Source: Prevotella sp. KH2C16 (GTDB taxonomy: Bacteria; Bacteroidota; Bacteroidia; Bacteroidales; Bacteroidaceae). Taken from it: a DNA stretch of 64,000 nucleotides. The notes below the pieces were generated by a model. It made no database searches. It worked only from the letters and a program-made list of their open reading frames with translations, and was not told the DNA's origin. The first letter of the stretch is position 1. Every line of letters begins with the position of its first letter. The translations under genes were made by a program, and so were the position numbers. Of the stretch, positions 51,379-60,651 are shown in pieces. The DNA lies in the NCBI RefSeq assembly GCF_900113305.1, contig NZ_FOOW01000010.1, positions 39,627 to 103,626 on the forward strand. Reading direction: 5' to 3'.

Positions 51379-54330
51379 ATGAGAACCGTCAAGCTGCTAA
51401 TTCTCCTGACATTTCTGACCGTGCCAACCAGCATCAGCAAGGCCCAAGACTACGAGGAAAGGGGTAACCAGGTTACAATCAGAGTCTCCAATCCCGGGCG
51501 CAACGGAGCCTCCCTCGTCCGCCTGCAGGTAGTGAACAGCAGGATTGTACGCGTGGAGGCCACCGCCGGCGACACCTTTCCGCAGAAGCAAAGCCTGATC
51601 ATCGTCCCGCAGAAGCCGTTCAGCGACTTCCGGGTAGACGAGGAGGGAGCGGACATAAACATCACCACGGCAGATATAAAGGTGCTCGTGAACAGGCATT
51701 CCGGCCGCATTCTCTTCAAAGACAAAGCCGGTAAGACCTATCTTGCAGAGGCTGCGGAGGGTGGCAAGACGCTCACCCCCTTCACCGTGCCCGACCGTGA
51801 GATGGGCGTCGACATTGCTAAGGTGCCCGACGCGTGGAAGCACGGATTCTCCTGGCAAGCCCGCTTCGACAGCCCAGCCGACGAGGCTTTCTACGGGCTC
51901 GGGCAGCACCAGGCCGAGGAATTCAATATGAAAGGGCTCAACGAAGACCTCTTCCAATACAACACCAAGGTCTCCGTGCCGTTCGTTTTGAGTAATAAGA
52001 ACTACGGAATCCTATGGGACAGCTACAGTTACTGCCGCTGGGGAAATCCGAATGAATACCTGCAGCTGAACCGGGCTTTCAAGCTCTATGACAGGCGGGG
52101 TAAGGAAGGCCACCTCACAGGCACCTATATTGACCGGACAGGCAAGACGCTCGTGCGCGATGAGGACAGCCTCTACTTTGAGTTTGACACCCCCGCCGCC
52201 TCAAGGCTTGCCAACGCCGTTGAGCCCGGAGGCATCAAGAATCTCCCGAAAGGATTCTCCCTGAACGGCTCGAATGTGGTCTACGAGGGTTTTCTGGAGG
52301 CTCCCGAGAACGGCAATTACCACTTCATGCTCTACTATGCAGGCTACATAAAAGTCTATCTCGACGGCCGGGAGGCGGTTGCCGAGCGCTGGCGCACGGC
52401 GTGGAACCCCAACTCCTGGAAGTTCGTCGTTCCCCTCGTCAAGGGGCGGAGGACGCAGATTCGCGTGGAATGGCAGCCCGACGGCGATGTGAGCTATTGC
52501 GGCCTGCGGGTAGCCCGGCTGCTCCCGGAGAAGGAACAGGGCATGATAAGCATCTGGAGCGAGATGAGCAAAGACCTCGACTATTACTTCATTGCCGGCA
52601 GGAATGCCGATGAGGTGATCAGCGGCTACCGCACCCTGACCGGCAAGGCGCAGGTATATCCCAAGTGGGCACTCGGCTTCTGGCAGAGCCGCGAGCGCTA
52701 CAAGACCTCCGAGGAGATAGAGGCCACCCTCGCGGAGTTCCGCAAACGCCACATCCCCATCGACAATATCGTGCAGGACTGGAACTATTGGAAGCTCGAA
52801 AACTGGGGCGACCACACCTTCGAGACCAGTCGCTATCCCCACCCGCAGGCAATGCTCGACAGCGTGCATGCCATGCACGGGCGATTCATGATTTCCGTTT
52901 GGCCCAAGTTCTATTCGTCGGTGGCTAACTATAAGGAGCTCGACCGCCGAGGCTGGATTTACCATCAGGCCATCGAAGACGACATTCACGACTGGCTCGG
53001 ATTCCCCGGCTCCTTCTATGACGCTTACGACCCGGAGGCCAGGAAGGTGTTCTGGCGGCAGATGGACGAGAATCTCTATAACAAGTATAACCACGGCATA
53101 GACGCCTGGTGGATGGATGCCAGCGAGCCGAACATACGCGACTGCACGCCCATGTGGTATCGCAAGGCGCTCTCCGGGCCCACCGCGCTCGGTACATCGA
53201 CCGAATATTTCAACGCTTACTCCATCGTAAACGCCGACGCCATCTACAGCGGACAGCGCTCGGTGAACCCCGATCAGCGGGTATTCCTGCTCACCCGGAG
53301 CGGTTTTGCCGGTGAACAACGCTACTCCACGGCCACCTGGAGCGGAGACATAGCCACGCGCTGGGAAGACATGCGCGCCCAGATGAGTGCCGGACTGAAC
53401 TATTCCATGTCCGGGCTGCCCTTCTGGGGGATGGACCAGGGCGGCTTCTGCGTGGAGAACAGGTATGTGGCAGCCCAACAGGAGTTTGACAAGACCGGAG
53501 TGGAAAACAGCGACCTGAAGGAATGGCGTGAGTTACAGGCACGCTGGAACCAGTTCGGCTGCTTCATTCCCCTTTACCGCACTCACGGGCAATGGCCCAC
53601 GCGCGAGGTATGGAACATCGCTCCCGAGGGGCATCCCGCCTACAAGAGCATCGTGGCCTACGACAAGCTGCGCTACCGGCTGATGCCCTATCTCTACTCC
53701 ATGGCCGGATGGGTGCACTTCAACGACTACACCATGCTCCGGGGGCTGGTGATGGACTTCAACGGCGACGACAACATCTACGACATCAAGGACCAATGGA
53801 TGTTCGGGCCGTCGCTGATGGCCTGCCCCGTGGGATACTACAACGCACGCAACCGCAGCGTCTACTTCCCCCGCCAGCGAGGGTGGTACGACCTTTACAC
53901 GGGCGAGTTTATCGAAGGCGGACAAAGCCTCGTGGTCGATGCGCCCTATGAGCGAATCCCCGTATTCGTGCCCGAAGGCAGCATCATTCCTTTCGGTCCG
54001 GAAATGGAATGGAGCGACGAGAAGCAGCCGGAGCTCATCAATCTCTATGTCTATGAGGGCAGGGATGCCGACTTCCAGCTGTATGAAGACGAGGGTACGA
54101 ACTATAATTACGAGAAGGGGCGTTACGCCACCATCGACATCCACTATAGCGAGGCCGACAAGACCGTTGCCTTCTCCAAGCGCAAGGGCTCCTTCAACGG
54201 AATGCTGAAGCAGCGCCGCTTCAACATCGTGGCCGTGAACAGAGACAACCCCCAGGCACTCAACCTGGACAGTCCTGCCGGCAAGATGGTGAACTACGGC
54301 GGCAAGGCTATCACCGTGAAGCTGCAATAA
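51379..54330 (+). CDS. GH31 alpha-xylosidase with PA14 insert
   Basis: Secreted GH31 enzyme of 983 residues. The signal peptide is about 1-22. An N-terminal beta domain is interrupted at about 240-390 by a PA14-like module (NGNYHFMLYYAGYIKVYLDG), as in xyloglucan alpha-xylosidases. The catalytic barrel has nucleophile Asp580 in DAWWMDASEP and acid/base Asp657 in TWSGDIATRWE, with LPFWGMDQGGF after it. C-terminal beta domains finish the protein. It removes the alpha-1,6-xylose from the non-reducing end of xyloglucan oligosaccharides. No mannan has this linkage, so the gene marks a xyloglucan function. Confidence 0.9.
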   Translation: MRTVKLLILLTFLTVPTSISKAQDYEERGNQVTIRVSNPGRNGASLVRLQVVNSRIVRVEATAGDTFPQKQSLIIVPQKPFSDFRVDEEGADINITTADIKVLVNRHSGRILFKDKAGKTYLAEAAEGGKTLTPFTVPDREMGVDIAKVPDAWKHGFSWQARFDSPADEAFYGLGQHQAEEFNMKGLNEDLFQYNTKVSVPFVLSNKNYGILWDSYSYCRWGNPNEYLQLNRAFKLYDRRGKEGHLTGTYIDRTGKTLVRDEDSLYFEFDTPAASRLANAVEPGGIKNLPKGFSLNGSNVVYEGFLEAPENGNYHFMLYYAGYIKVYLDGREAVAERWRTAWNPNSWKFVVPLVKGRRTQIRVEWQPDGDVSYCGLRVARLLPEKEQGMISIWSEMSKDLDYYFIAGRNADEVISGYRTLTGKAQVYPKWALGFWQSRERYKTSEEIEATLAEFRKRHIPIDNIVQDWNYWKLENWGDHTFETSRYPHPQAMLDSVHAMHGRFMISVWPKFYSSVANYKELDRRGWIYHQAIEDDIHDWLGFPGSFYDAYDPEARKVFWRQMDENLYNKYNHGIDAWWMDASEPNIRDCTPMWYRKALSGPTALGTSTEYFNAYSIVNADAIYSGQRSVNPDQRVFLLTRSGFAGEQRYSTATWSGDIATRWEDMRAQMSAGLNYSMSGLPFWGMDQGGFCVENRYVAAQQEFDKTGVENSDLKEWRELQARWNQFGCFIPLYRTHGQWPTREVWNIAPEGHPAYKSIVAYDKLRYRLMPYLYSMAGWVHFNDYTMLRGLVMDFNGDDNIYDIKDQWMFGPSLMACPVGYYNARNRSVYFPRQRGWYDLYTGEFIEGGQSLVVDAPYERIPVFVPEGSIIPFGPEMEWSDEKQPELINLYVYEGRDADFQLYEDEGTNYNYEKGRYATIDIHYSEADKTVAFSKRKGSFNGMLKQRRFNIVAVNRDNPQALNLDSPAGKMVNYGGKAITVKLQ

Positions 54331-54394
54331 GACGGCAGTCTCCTCCCCTATTGCAGCACGGGAGTCTGCCCTCCCGTTTGCTATCAGCGGCTAA

Positions 54395-54465
54395 CAGGCT
54401 GACAAAATCGGCGAGATTGTGCGACAAAATCGCCGATTTTGTTCTTCAATTTCGCCGATTTTGTC
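54395..54465. repeat. Structured dispersed repeat, copy B
   Basis: Bases 54395-54463 match 6323-6391 at 62 of 69 positions without gaps. GACAAAATCGGCGA at 54401-54414 pairs with 54452-54465, and a further palindrome (CAAAATC-GCC-GATTTTG) lies between. The outer arms seen in copy A are missing here. It sits between GH31 and GH2, inside the operon. Confidence 0.75.
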
Positions 54466-54525
54466 AAAGGGGAGACCGTCTTTCCCCAGACAAACAGAAA
54501 CCTATCATATTACAAGACAAGACTT

Positions 54526-56910
54526 ATGAAGAAACTCCTCGCAACACTTTGCCTGATTTCCATTGCCTGCGGCGCCGGAGCGCAACGGGAAACAACCTCG
54601 CTGGACAACGACTGGACCTTCCATCTCGGCAATGCCGCCTCCATGGAAAAGGACTTCTCGCACGGCACGGAATACTTCACCTACCTCACAAAGGCCGTCG
54701 GCCAGAACCAAGGACCTGCCAGCGAGAAGTTCGACGACTCCTCGTGGACATCCGTAAACCTGCCCCACGACTGGGTGGTAGACCTCCCCTACAGTGGCGA
54801 GGCCAGCCATTCTCACGGCTATAAGCAGGTAGGCTGGAAATATCCGGGAAACTCCGTCGGCTGGTATCGCAAGCGGCTGTTCATCCCCGCCGAAGCTAAA
54901 GGCCGGCACCTTGCCGTCCGCTTCGACGGAATCTTCCGCAACAGCCAGGTGTTCTGCAATGGATTCTATCTGGGGCACGAGGTCAGCGGCTATGCTTCCC
55001 GCGAGTATACCCTCACCGAATACCTGAACTACGGGGGCGAGAACATCATCACCGTGCGCTGCGACGCCTCTACCGAGGAGGGCTGGTTTTATGAGGGAGC
55101 CGGCATCTACCGGCATGCGTGGCTCATAGAGACCGCTCCCCTGCATTTCAAGAGCGACCGCATCTTCTTCAGGACGCGGAAAGACGGCGACCGAATCACA
55201 TTCACCGTGAGCAGCGAGGTTGACAATCCCGCCGGTCAGACAGGTTTTCGCGTTACCCACGCGCTGATGGATGGCGGGGGCAGCGAGGTCGCCCGGATTG
55301 ACGAGGGAGGGTCGGCAGCCGTCAGCAGGGCGCACTACTGGTCTTCCACCGACCCCTATCTCTACACCCTCGTGTCGCGGATTGCCGACCCGTCGGGGAA
55401 GGTAACAGACGAGGTGAGGACCAAGGTAGGGCTCCGCACGATGGAGTTTAACCTTGAAAAGGGATTCCTGCTCAATGGCAAGGCGATGAAACTGAGGGGC
55501 GTGAACATGCATCTCGACCATGCGGGCGTGGGAGTCGGCCTGCCCGACGAGGTGTGGCGCTACGAGGTGATGAAGCTGAAGGAGCTCGGCGTGAACGCCA
55601 TCCGCTGCTCCCACAACCCCGCCACACCGGCCATGCTGGACATATGCGACTCGCTCGGAATACTCGTCATCGACGAAAACCGACTCATGGGCACCAACGA
55701 GGAGCACCTCGACCTGCTCCGGAGAATGATTCAGCGCGACCGCAACCACCCCTCCGTCATCCTCTGGAGCATCGGCAACGAGGAGTGGTGGATAGAAAGC
55801 ACGGAGAAGGGAGAGAGTATCGCGCGGCGCATGATAGACTTTGCGCGCACGATTGACGATACCCGCCCATACACCTATGGCAACAGCGGCGGCTTCGGAC
55901 TGACGAAGCAGGTGGACATCCACGGCTACAACTATATCTTCCAGAACGATGTCGAGAACCGGCATAAGACCTATCCCGACTGGTTTGTCGTAGGGACTGA
56001 GGAGACCAGCGGCTGCGGAACACGCAACATCTATGAGACCGACTCCCTCAAGGGATGGATGAAAAGCATCAACTATGAGGGCGAGGAACGCTCCGGAGGG
56101 GAAAAGAATGTCATCGAGCGAGGCTGGAAATACTATCGCGACAACAGCTATACCGGCGGCATCTTCTATTGGACAGGCTTCGATTACAGGGGTGAACCCA
56201 ACCCGATGAAGTGGCCTGCCACAGGCAGCCAGTTTGGTATCCTCGACTATTGCGGCTTCCCCAAGGATGAGGCTTATTACCTGAAGGCCGCCTGGACGGC
56301 AGAGCCCGTGCTGCACATCTTCCCCCACTGGAACCTGAAAGGCAAGGAGGGGCAGCCCGTGGAGGTATGGGCCTACTCGAATATGGACGAGGTGGAACTC
56401 TTTCAGGACGGCCGCTCGCTGGGCAGACAGAAAATGCCGAGAGACGGGCATCTGGTCTGGAGCACTACTTACAGGCCTGGCCGACTGGTTGCCAATGGCT
56501 TCAAAAACGGGAAGAAGGTGCTCACCACCCGAGTGGAGACCACCGACGAGGCCTCAAAGGTTGTCCTCAAGGCCAGCAAAAACACGCTCCTTTCCGACGG
56601 GCAGGACGCCGTGGTCATCGATATCTCACTCCTCGACAAGAAGAGTCGCCGCGTGCCCGACGCCTGCGACAAGCTCGCAGTCAGCGTAACGGGTGCTGCC
56701 GCCATCCTCGGATGGGGCAACGGCGACCCGGGTTTCAAGGAAACGGAACGCCCGACGGTCAAGGACTGTCAACAGGCTGAACTCAAAGCCTTCATGGGAC
56801 ATGCGCAGGTCATCTTGCGAGGAGTCGATGGAAAATGGCAAGAGAAGGCCCCCGTAACCCTCACCGTGCAGCTCGCAAACGGCGGAAAGGCCGTTTTAAG
56901 ACTGAATTGA
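54526..56910 (+). CDS. GH2 beta-galactosidase
   Basis: Secreted GH2 enzyme of 794 residues. I start at 54526 (MKKLLATLCLISIACGAGAQ), a signal peptide; the frame is open 29 codons further, into the repeat. It has the GH2 order: sugar-binding jelly roll (LPHDWVVDLPYSGEASHSHG, GWYRKRLFIP), Ig-like domain, TIM-barrel with acid/base Glu419 in LWSIGNEEWW and nucleophile Glu in VGTEETSG (about 492-493), then two beta domains (VEVWAYSNMDEVELFQDG). It would remove beta-linked galactose, for example the beta-1,2-galactose on xyloglucan xylose units or galactose on galactoglucomannan. It is the last PUL gene. Confidence 0.9.
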   Translation: MKKLLATLCLISIACGAGAQRETTSLDNDWTFHLGNAASMEKDFSHGTEYFTYLTKAVGQNQGPASEKFDDSSWTSVNLPHDWVVDLPYSGEASHSHGYKQVGWKYPGNSVGWYRKRLFIPAEAKGRHLAVRFDGIFRNSQVFCNGFYLGHEVSGYASREYTLTEYLNYGGENIITVRCDASTEEGWFYEGAGIYRHAWLIETAPLHFKSDRIFFRTRKDGDRITFTVSSEVDNPAGQTGFRVTHALMDGGGSEVARIDEGGSAAVSRAHYWSSTDPYLYTLVSRIADPSGKVTDEVRTKVGLRTMEFNLEKGFLLNGKAMKLRGVNMHLDHAGVGVGLPDEVWRYEVMKLKELGVNAIRCSHNPATPAMLDICDSLGILVIDENRLMGTNEEHLDLLRRMIQRDRNHPSVILWSIGNEEWWIESTEKGESIARRMIDFARTIDDTRPYTYGNSGGFGLTKQVDIHGYNYIFQNDVENRHKTYPDWFVVGTEETSGCGTRNIYETDSLKGWMKSINYEGEERSGGEKNVIERGWKYYRDNSYTGGIFYWTGFDYRGEPNPMKWPATGSQFGILDYCGFPKDEAYYLKAAWTAEPVLHIFPHWNLKGKEGQPVEVWAYSNMDEVELFQDGRSLGRQKMPRDGHLVWSTTYRPGRLVANGFKNGKKVLTTRVETTDEASKVVLKASKNTLLSDGQDAVVIDISLLDKKSRRVPDACDKLAVSVTGAAAILGWGNGDPGFKETERPTVKDCQQAELKAFMGHAQVILRGVDGKWQEKAPVTLTVQLANGGKAVLRLN

Positions 56911-56924
56911 AAGTAAGAGAAAGC

Positions 56925-57128
56925 CTATAAACGAAAGCAAGTCGCCATCCCATAACGGGCTGGCGACTTGCCTATATCTTTCCGCGGAGAGAGAGGTTTA
57001 TGAACCAAACTCTCGTATCTCGTTGTATATAAATCTTCTATATATTTTGATAAATCACCTGTGTAGCATTTTTGTAGCAGTATTTTGACTGCTTTATGAC
57101 TACCATTCTGACTACCTTTTGAAAGCAC
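56925..57128 (-). CDS. Doubtful 67-codon frame behind an outward-facing promoter
   Basis: A GTG-initiated frame on the minus strand (MLSKGSQNGSHKAVKILLQK... in the N-terminal part) that runs through the GH2 terminator hairpin and stops at 56925. It follows a good Bacteroidetes promoter (complement of 57151-57181). The protein matches nothing I know. It may be a gene cut off where the element entered, a leader fragment, or chance. Confidence 0.2.
   Translation of the reverse strand: MLSKGSQNGSHKAVKILLQKCYTGDLSKYIEDLYTTRYESLVHKPLSPRKDIGKSPARYGMATCFRL
56937..56971 (+). terminator. Terminator of the rightward PUL operon
   Basis: GCAAGTCGCCA at 56937-56947 pairs perfectly with 56961-56971 (11 bp, 13-nt loop), 27 bp after the GH2 stop, followed by TATATCTTT. 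Confidence 0.7.
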
Positions 57129-57150
57129 AACAGCTCTCTTTTCTTGGGTA

Positions 57151-57181
57151 CAAAGGTATATAAAATTGTACTAACCTCCAA
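57151..57181 (-). promoter_or_regulatory. Outward-facing promoter at the left end of the element
   Basis: On the minus strand: -33 TTG (complement of 57179-57181), a 20-bp spacer, and -7 TACCTTTG (complement of 57151-57158). Spacing and boxes are close to ideal, yet only a short doubtful frame lies downstream before the tail of the PUL. Confidence 0.5.
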
Positions 57182-57224
57182 ATCTTTGTGCCATAAATAT
57201 TTAGACTTGTTATTGCTACACTTT

Positions 57225-57276
57225 CCAGTGCAAGGTGCAAGTCCCCTTATATATAGGGGCTTGCACCTTGCACTGG
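57225..57276. repeat. Long hairpin at the left end of the integrated element
   Basis: Arms at 57225-57246 and 57256-57276 pair over 21 bp with a single bulged T (CCAGTGCAAGGTGCAAG, then CCCC), closing a 9-nt A/T loop. It lies 207 bp before the first gene of the element. It could be a strong terminator that shields the element, or part of its end. It is not a tRNA. Confidence 0.7.
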
Positions 57277-57482
57277 AGGAATTTTATGTATGTGGCAGAC
57301 GAATGGAATGTTAATACTTCCCAATATAATTCACAATAGATAATCGTCAATTTATATATAGATGCCCTTTGCATCCGCCACCAAACAAACTATTGCATCT
57401 GAAGCATGACGACTTGCAGAGGGTACATAAACTTGCGTGTGACGGGTTGCTCGTGCCGAGATGTCTCTATAACTTTATATCT

Positions 57483-57830
57483 ATGAAAAAGTTACTGGAA
57501 TTTCTTAGAAATGAGAGACTGAACAAATCTCTGAAACAAGCGTATCTTGCTGAGAAATTGGGAGTTGATGAAAGTACGATATCCCGATGGGAGTCCGGAC
57601 AGATTGCAATGACATTCCTCCAAATAGAGAACTATGCATCTGCTTTGGAAATAGATATCTATGAGATGTTTGCATTTCTCGCAAGTAATGGAGAAGACAT
57701 TCCAAGACCTATCGCGGAAGTACACGTTGAGGTATATACACAGGGTGCCTATAACTCGCTTATGCAACATCTTGCGAATTCCGGGTTGGACGTAGCAATT
57801 AAAAACACCAAGTTGAAAAGATGGAAATAA
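57483..57830 (+). CDS. XRE-family helix-turn-helix regulator
   Basis: DNA-binding protein of 115 residues. I start at 57483 (MKKLLEFLRNERLN), since the open frame before it has no start of protein character. The helix-turn-helix is KQAYLAEKLGVDESTISRWE (about 17-36), followed by MTFLQIENYASALEIDIYEM. The tail may form a small second domain. It is the first gene of a four-gene overlapping operon with two more DNA-binding proteins and a primase-helicase. It is probably a repressor controlling the element's replication or excision genes (inference). Confidence 0.85.
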   Translation: MKKLLEFLRNERLNKSLKQAYLAEKLGVDESTISRWESGQIAMTFLQIENYASALEIDIYEMFAFLASNGEDIPRPIAEVHVEVYTQGAYNSLMQHLANSGLDVAIKNTKLKRWK

Positions 57831-58201
57831 TAGCAGTAGAAAGCCAAGCCTATCAGGACCTGATAGACAGGCTCAACCGAATAGAGCAGTACGTTGAGCG
57901 AACCTCTCACCTTATCCAGGATATAGATGACGAGTTGGAAATGACCACCAAAGACCTTATCGGGACTCTGAATATCTCAGAGTCCACCCTTTACCGTTGG
58001 CGCAAGAAACAGTTAGTGCGGTATCGCTACACGGAGAGTGGCGATGTGCGTTACTTCTTTAAGTCAATCCTTATTGCCGTAAAGTGCAACCGCCTCCGTG
58101 TTTCAGGCATGAGGAATGACGAGGTTCTTGGTCGGCTCAACCGCTTCAAGGACAATCTTATCATGAGTTCATGCCTTAACCCTAAAAACCGACAGTTATG
58201 A
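57821..58201 (+). CDS. Helix-turn-helix (excisionase-like) protein
   Basis: Protein of 126 residues. A first coiled-coil-like stretch (YQDLIDRLNRIEQYVERTSH) is followed by a MerR/excisionase-type winged helix: TTKDLIGTLNISESTLYRWR, then YRYTESGDVRYFFKSI. Such pairs of small HTH proteins (here and at 60246) act as excision or control factors in Bacteroides integrated elements. It overlaps the gene before it by 10 bp and the next by 4 bp (ATGA). Confidence 0.8.
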   Translation: MEIIAVESQAYQDLIDRLNRIEQYVERTSHLIQDIDDELEMTTKDLIGTLNISESTLYRWRKKQLVRYRYTESGDVRYFFKSILIAVKCNRLRVSGMRNDEVLGRLNRFKDNLIMSSCLNPKNRQL

Positions 58202-60258
58202 TAGATAAGGAACAGATACTATCACTTACACAAGGAGGGCTTAATGTGTTTTCCCATTTCCTTGGCTTTGAGGTGAACCTTCACCGTAACTTCCGCAGTC
58301 CTTTTTATGACGACAGGCGGGCTTCATGCCATATCTACTATGATAGGAAAACTTCTTCCTATAAGTTCTATGATCATGGGGATACCACCTATTCGGGGGA
58401 TTGTTTCTGGTTTGTGGCAACCATGCGAGGCTTAAATCTAAAAACCGATTTCCCCGAAGTCTTGAAAATCATCGTCCAAGAACTTGGACTGTATTCCTTG
58501 TATGACGGTGGGAAGCATGGCAAGCGCGCTGCACCGCCCCGTAAAAGCCCTATCGTTTCCAGTCCTAAGACTGATACAGTCCAAAGTGCGGAAGAACGCC
58601 CATACAATTTCGAGATACAGCCTTTTGACGATGGACTGCTGAACTATTGGGCGCATTACGGTATCCATGAGGATACACTTCGGCTTTTTCGGGTACGAAG
58701 CCTTAAACGGTATGAAAGCGTATCTGCTGAAGGCAGGAAGTTTGAACTTCACAGTTCACCGACAGAGCCGATATTTGCCTATATCGGAAACGGCTATGTC
58801 AAGATATACCGCCCCCACAGTCCGAAAATCCGCTTTCTCTATGGCGGACGGATGCCAGCCACCTATTGTTTCGGTATGGAGCAGATCCCCACCAAAGGAG
58901 ATATGCTTTTCATAACAGGTGGGGAAAAGGATGTCCTCTCGTTGTATGCACACGGCTTCAATGCGATTTGCTTCAACAGTGAAACGGCACAGATACCTAC
59001 AAGTATCATTGAGAGCCTTCAGCTTCGTTTTAGGCATATCATACTCTTGTATGATGCGGATGAAACAGGTGTACGGGAGGCGCATAAACAGGTTGAACAT
59101 TTAGCAGAATATAAGGTCTTGAATCTTTCACTTCCGCTCAGCGGAACTAAGACAGAAAAAGACATTTCCGATTTCTTTGCCTTAGGCAATGGGACTAAAG
59201 AACTGAAAGAACTGCTTGCCAATATGTTTACAGACCTATACAGCCAAACCATGATGATGCTTCGCTCCTGTGAGATAGACTACGAAAATCCACCGGACAT
59301 TTCCAAATCGGTTGTGGCGGTGAATGGCGTTCCGCTGGGAACACAGGATAATCTGTTCTGCATCACCGGTGGTGAGGGCACGGGCAAGAGTAACTATGTA
59401 GGAGCCATCCTTGCCGGAGCATTGGGAGAAGAACGGCTGCCAATAGAGAGAACCTTGGGATTGGAGATTACCGCCAACCCCAAAGGCTTGGCAGTCCTGC
59501 ACTATGACACGGAGCAGTCCGAGGCACAGCTGCACAAGAATTTGGGCAAGACACTGCGCCGGGCTTTATTGACGGCCGTACCGGTGTTTTACCATTCCCT
59601 GTACCTCGCCTCTCTGTCCCGCAAGGACAGGCTGAAACTTATCCGCGAGAGTATGGATTTGTTTCATCACAGGCATGGAGGCATCCATCTTGTGGTTATT
59701 GACGGCATAGCAGACCTGATACGCTCAGCCAATGACGAAACGGAGAGCATAGCCATTGTTGATGAGCTGTACCGTCTGGCGGGTATCTACAATACCTGCA
59801 TTGTCTGCGTGCTGCACTTCGTGCCGAATGGTATCAAACTCCGTGGACACATCGGCTCGGAACTGCAACGCAAGGCGGCGGGTATTCTCTCTATAGAGAA
59901 AGACGACAATCCCGAATATTCTGTGGTGAAGGCATTGAAAGTCCGTGACGGAAGTCCGCTGGATGTACCGATGATGCTTTTCGGCTGGGACAAGGCAGAG
60001 GATATGCACGTCTATCGTGGCGAGAAGTCTAAGGAGGACAAGGAAAAGCGCAAGACCGATGAACTCATTGCCGTTATCAAGGAAGCTTTCCGAAATTCTT
60101 TCAAGCTCACTTACCAAGAGCTTTGTGAGGTTCTGATGCGGGAAATGGAAATCAAGGACAGAACCGCGAAGAAATACATCGCCTACATGAAAGAACAGCG
60201 TATCTTGGCACAGGATACCAATGGTAACTATCAAAAAGGAGAACTATGCCGTACATAG
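58198..60258 (+). CDS. Primase-helicase (TOPRIM plus RepA-like ATPase)
   Basis: Replication protein of 686 residues for the mobile element. The N-terminal part (about 1-100) looks like the zinc/DNA-binding region of DnaG-type primases without a clear Cys cluster ([28 protein letters not shown]). A TOPRIM fold follows, with [11 protein letters not shown] (Glu243) and LYDADETG (Asp286, Asp288). The C-terminal half is a RecA-like RepA/DnaB ATPase: Walker A GGEGTGKS at 391-398, Walker [11 protein letters not shown] near 505, then VLHFVPNG. Primase and helicase in one chain would allow the element to start its own replication after excision or transfer. The start overlaps the upstream HTH gene. 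Confidence 0.87.
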   Translation: MIDKEQILSLTQGGLNVFSHFLGFEVNLHRNFRSPFYDDRRASCHIYYDRKTSSYKFYDHGDTTYSGDCFWFVATMRGLNLKTDFPEVLKIIVQELGLYSLYDGGKHGKRAAPPRKSPIVSSPKTDTVQSAEERPYNFEIQPFDDGLLNYWAHYGIHEDTLRLFRVRSLKRYESVSAEGRKFELHSSPTEPIFAYIGNGYVKIYRPHSPKIRFLYGGRMPATYCFGMEQIPTKGDMLFITGGEKDVLSLYAHGFNAICFNSETAQIPTSIIESLQLRFRHIILLYDADETGVREAHKQVEHLAEYKVLNLSLPLSGTKTEKDISDFFALGNGTKELKELLANMFTDLYSQTMMMLRSCEIDYENPPDISKSVVAVNGVPLGTQDNLFCITGGEGTGKSNYVGAILAGALGEERLPIERTLGLEITANPKGLAVLHYDTEQSEAQLHKNLGKTLRRALLTAVPVFYHSLYLASLSRKDRLKLIRESMDLFHHRHGGIHLVVIDGIADLIRSANDETESIAIVDELYRLAGIYNTCIVCVLHFVPNGIKLRGHIGSELQRKAAGILSIEKDDNPEYSVVKALKVRDGSPLDVPMMLFGWDKAEDMHVYRGEKSKEDKEKRKTDELIAVIKEAFRNSFKLTYQELCEVLMREMEIKDRTAKKYIAYMKEQRILAQDTNGNYQKGELCRT

Positions 60259-60554
60259 ACTACAATACAGAAGATACTTGGCAGAAATGCCTGTTCGACA
60301 AGCTGAGGAATGTTGAGGATAAACTCGACCAGCTGCTTGTCCTGCAAGAGCAATCCGTCGATACAAGCGTCCGTCCACCCTTGAAACCGGAATACTTGGA
60401 CATCATAGATGTATCCAAGATTCTCAAAGTGGAACAAAAGACCATCTACAACTGGGTTTGGGCAGGGAAAATCCCCTATCTCAAGGCCAATGGACGATTG
60501 CTTTTCCTTCGGGAAGAGATAGATGAAATGGTACGGAAGCGAGATGGTTGGTAG
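60246..60554 (+). CDS. Helix-turn-helix (excisionase-like) protein
   Basis: Protein of 102 residues. An N-terminal coiled-coil-like stretch ([20 protein letters not shown]) precedes an HTH_17/excisionase domain: [40 protein letters not shown]. It overlaps the end of the primase-helicase by 13 bp and ends the operon. Its similarity in plan to the protein at 57821 suggests a pair with related roles at different sites. Confidence 0.85.
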   Translation: MPYIDYNTEDTWQKCLFDKLRNVEDKLDQLLVLQEQSVDTSVRPPLKPEYLDIIDVSKILKVEQKTIYNWVWAGKIPYLKANGRLLFLREEIDEMVRKRDGW

Positions 60555-60576
60555 CAGCAAAGTAATATGAAAATAT

Positions 60577-60619
60577 GTTAGATTTTGGCAATTTATTTGT
60601 TTTATTGCCAAAATCTAAC
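60577..60619. repeat. 16-bp inverted repeat in the AbiE promoter (probable operator)
   Basis: GTTAGATTTTGGCAAT at 60577-60592 pairs perfectly with ATTGCCAAAATCTAAC at 60604-60619, with an 11-nt spacer. The right arm fills the promoter spacer. The same arms occur again after the module at 62426-62470. AbiEi antitoxins are known to repress their own operons by binding inverted repeats. Confidence 0.8.
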
Positions 60620-60627
60620 TATCTTTG
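60596..60627 (+). promoter_or_regulatory. Promoter of the AbiE-type module
   Basis: -33 TTTG at 60596-60599, a 20-bp spacer, and -7 TATCTTTG at 60620-60627. The start near 60634 gives a leader of under 20 nt before the antitoxin ATG at 60652. Confidence 0.75.
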
Positions 60628-60651
60628 CACCGAACCATTAGTGATAGCAGA

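Noticed and set aside
54505..56451. 648-codon open frame on the minus strand across GH2
   Set aside because: It is the antisense shadow of a G+C-rich gene with low-complexity Val/Ala/His-rich protein; GH2 on the plus strand has all its family motifs.
57151..57160. CTnDOT-type attachment core
   Set aside because: The bases resemble the known core only in the part it shares with every Bacteroidetes -7 box, so there is no separate evidence.
57225..57276. tRNA gene as an attachment site
   Set aside because: The structure is one long hairpin; D-loop, anticodon and T-loop bases are missing.
57369..57482. Extended N-terminus for the XRE regulator
   Set aside because: The extension starts at a TTG without a ribosome site, and the first family-like residues begin at the ATG at 57483.
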